Part shown: piece by piece, positions 63,783 through 64,000 of the stretch
Layout of the letters: every line of letters starts with the position of its first letter
How positions within the stretch are numbered: the first letter of the stretch is position 1
Assembly: GCA_020161245.1 (NCBI GenBank)
Contig: JAIUOK010000015.1
Span: 21,198 to 85,197 of the forward strand
Length of the DNA stretch: 64,000 bases
DNA from: Actinomycetota bacterium
GTDB taxonomy: Bacteria; Actinomycetota; Actinomycetes; S36-B12; CAIYMF01
Direction of reading: 5' to 3'
Program-made: the position numbers and the translations under genes
Notes under the pieces: model-generated
Databases searched by the model: none
Told to the model about the DNA's origin: nothing
Seen by the model: only the letters and a program-made list of their open reading frames with translations

Positions 63783-64000
63783 TCAGTCGTGAGTGCTGAA
63801 CTCGTGAGCCGCATGGCTGGGTGGTTCGAGCTGGAAGGTGCAGTGCTCGACGTCGAAGTGGTCGGCGAGGCAGTCCATGAGGTGGTCCAGGACGCGTGCG
63901 CCGCCGCCGTCGGCGAGGGCGTCGTCGGTCACGACGACGTGCACGGACATCACCGGCAGGCCGGAGGTGAGGGTCCAGGCGTGCAGGTCGTGGGCGTCGA
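63783..64000 (-). CDS. Cation diffusion facilitator (CzcD-like), C-terminal part
   Basis: A minus-strand frame enters from the right edge and stops at 63783-63785. It encodes the cytoplasmic ZT-dimer domain of a CzcD-like metal/proton antiporter: DAHDLHAWTLTSGLPVMSVH, then VLDHLMDCLADHFDVEH and CTFQLEPPSHAAHE. HDLHxW and DVEHCTFQLE are hallmark words of the CzcD/ZitB group that exports Zn, Co or Cd. The His-containing tail is usual. The N-terminal membrane part lies outside the window. It extends the metal-resistance cargo of the island. Confidence 0.85.
   Translation of the reverse strand, partial: DAHDLHAWTLTSGLPVMSVHVVVTDDALADGGGARVLDHLMDCLADHFDVEHCTFQLEPPSHAAHEFSTHD

Larger units (their letters stand above)
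55942..64000. mobile_element. Left part of an integrative element or genomic island
   Basis: From the tRNA-Lys 3' half onward the base composition drops visibly, with AT-containing stretches and short or broken genes, unlike the preceding chromosome. Cargo includes an ankyrin protein, a complete mercury-resistance locus, a DUF3105 remnant and a CzcD-like exporter. No integrase is seen in the window; the far attachment site is not seen either, so the element continues to the right. The exact extent is inferred. Confidence 0.55.

Overview
The window is very GC-rich DNA from a Gram-positive actinobacterium. The strongest evidence is the order manB - SIS-domain protein - sahH - mtrA - mtrB - lpqB - comF-like - hpf - secA - Rv3235-like, which matches the conserved actinobacterial block known from Mycobacterium tuberculosis. 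Other support comes from GTG starts, 4-base ATGA/GTGA overlaps, a probable F420-binding PPOX enzyme, a 180-kDa-class NAD-glutamate dehydrogenase and a WS/DGAT acyltransferase. I cannot place it to genus.

Region by region. (1) 1-10.9 kb: end of manB, Trm112-like, SIS isomerase, CDF transporter, sahH, CPBP protease, an acyltransferase-SGNH fusion facing a stand-alone SGNH lipoprotein, RDD and SpoIIM membrane proteins, and an AraC/VOC pair bracketed by two related palindromes. (2) 10.9-16.5 kb (minus strand): DUF58 - MoxR - DUF4350 - DUF4129 - GDPD-membrane-domain operon. (3) 16.8-28.6 kb: the MtrAB-LpqB signalling module, a ComF-like protein, hpf behind a long probably structured leader (candidate raiA RNA), an orphan LuxR regulator, an AlkZ-like DNA glycosylase and secA. 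(4) 28.6-43.3 kb: Rv3235-like and LysM proteins, a ribbon-helix-helix/DUF4097/DrrAB-type ABC operon with a likely leaderless promoter and repeated operator words, SDR and HAD enzymes, an isolated CpaB/CpaE-like pair, WS/DGAT, pruA, and two near-identical Flp pilins that share an upstream element. (5) 43.4-54.3 kb: the giant NAD-glutamate dehydrogenase, a class V aminotransferase, PPOX enzymes, a GroES-like protein, an SDR, a DoxX-like protein, a divergent dihydropteroate synthase homologue and a secreted protein with EF-hand-like loops.

(6) 54.3-64.0 kb is accessory DNA. A tRNA/tmRNA-like 3' end lies at 54334-54363 and the exact 3' half of a tRNA-Lys(CTT) at 55942-55987. Between them is a stand-alone alanyl-tRNA synthetase catalytic domain with no editing or C-Ala domain. 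Beyond the tRNA-Lys half, GC drops, degenerate genes and an ankyrin protein appear, and a mercury-resistance locus follows: merR divergent from merA - merB - merT-like - thioredoxin-like lipoprotein - ccdA-like. After it come a frameshifted DUF3105 remnant and the end of a CzcD-like exporter. This looks like an integrative element inserted at tRNA-Lys, with its far end outside the window.

How the genes may work together: MerR sits on a textbook 20-base-spacer promoter and switches on lyase, uptake and reductase functions. The CcdA-like and thioredoxin-like proteins could carry reducing power across the membrane. Four of the five structural proteins carry a vicinal Cys-Cys pair in their C-terminal region, and the two membrane proteins share the word TDDCC(A/S)PA. 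This is the pattern I find most worth testing.
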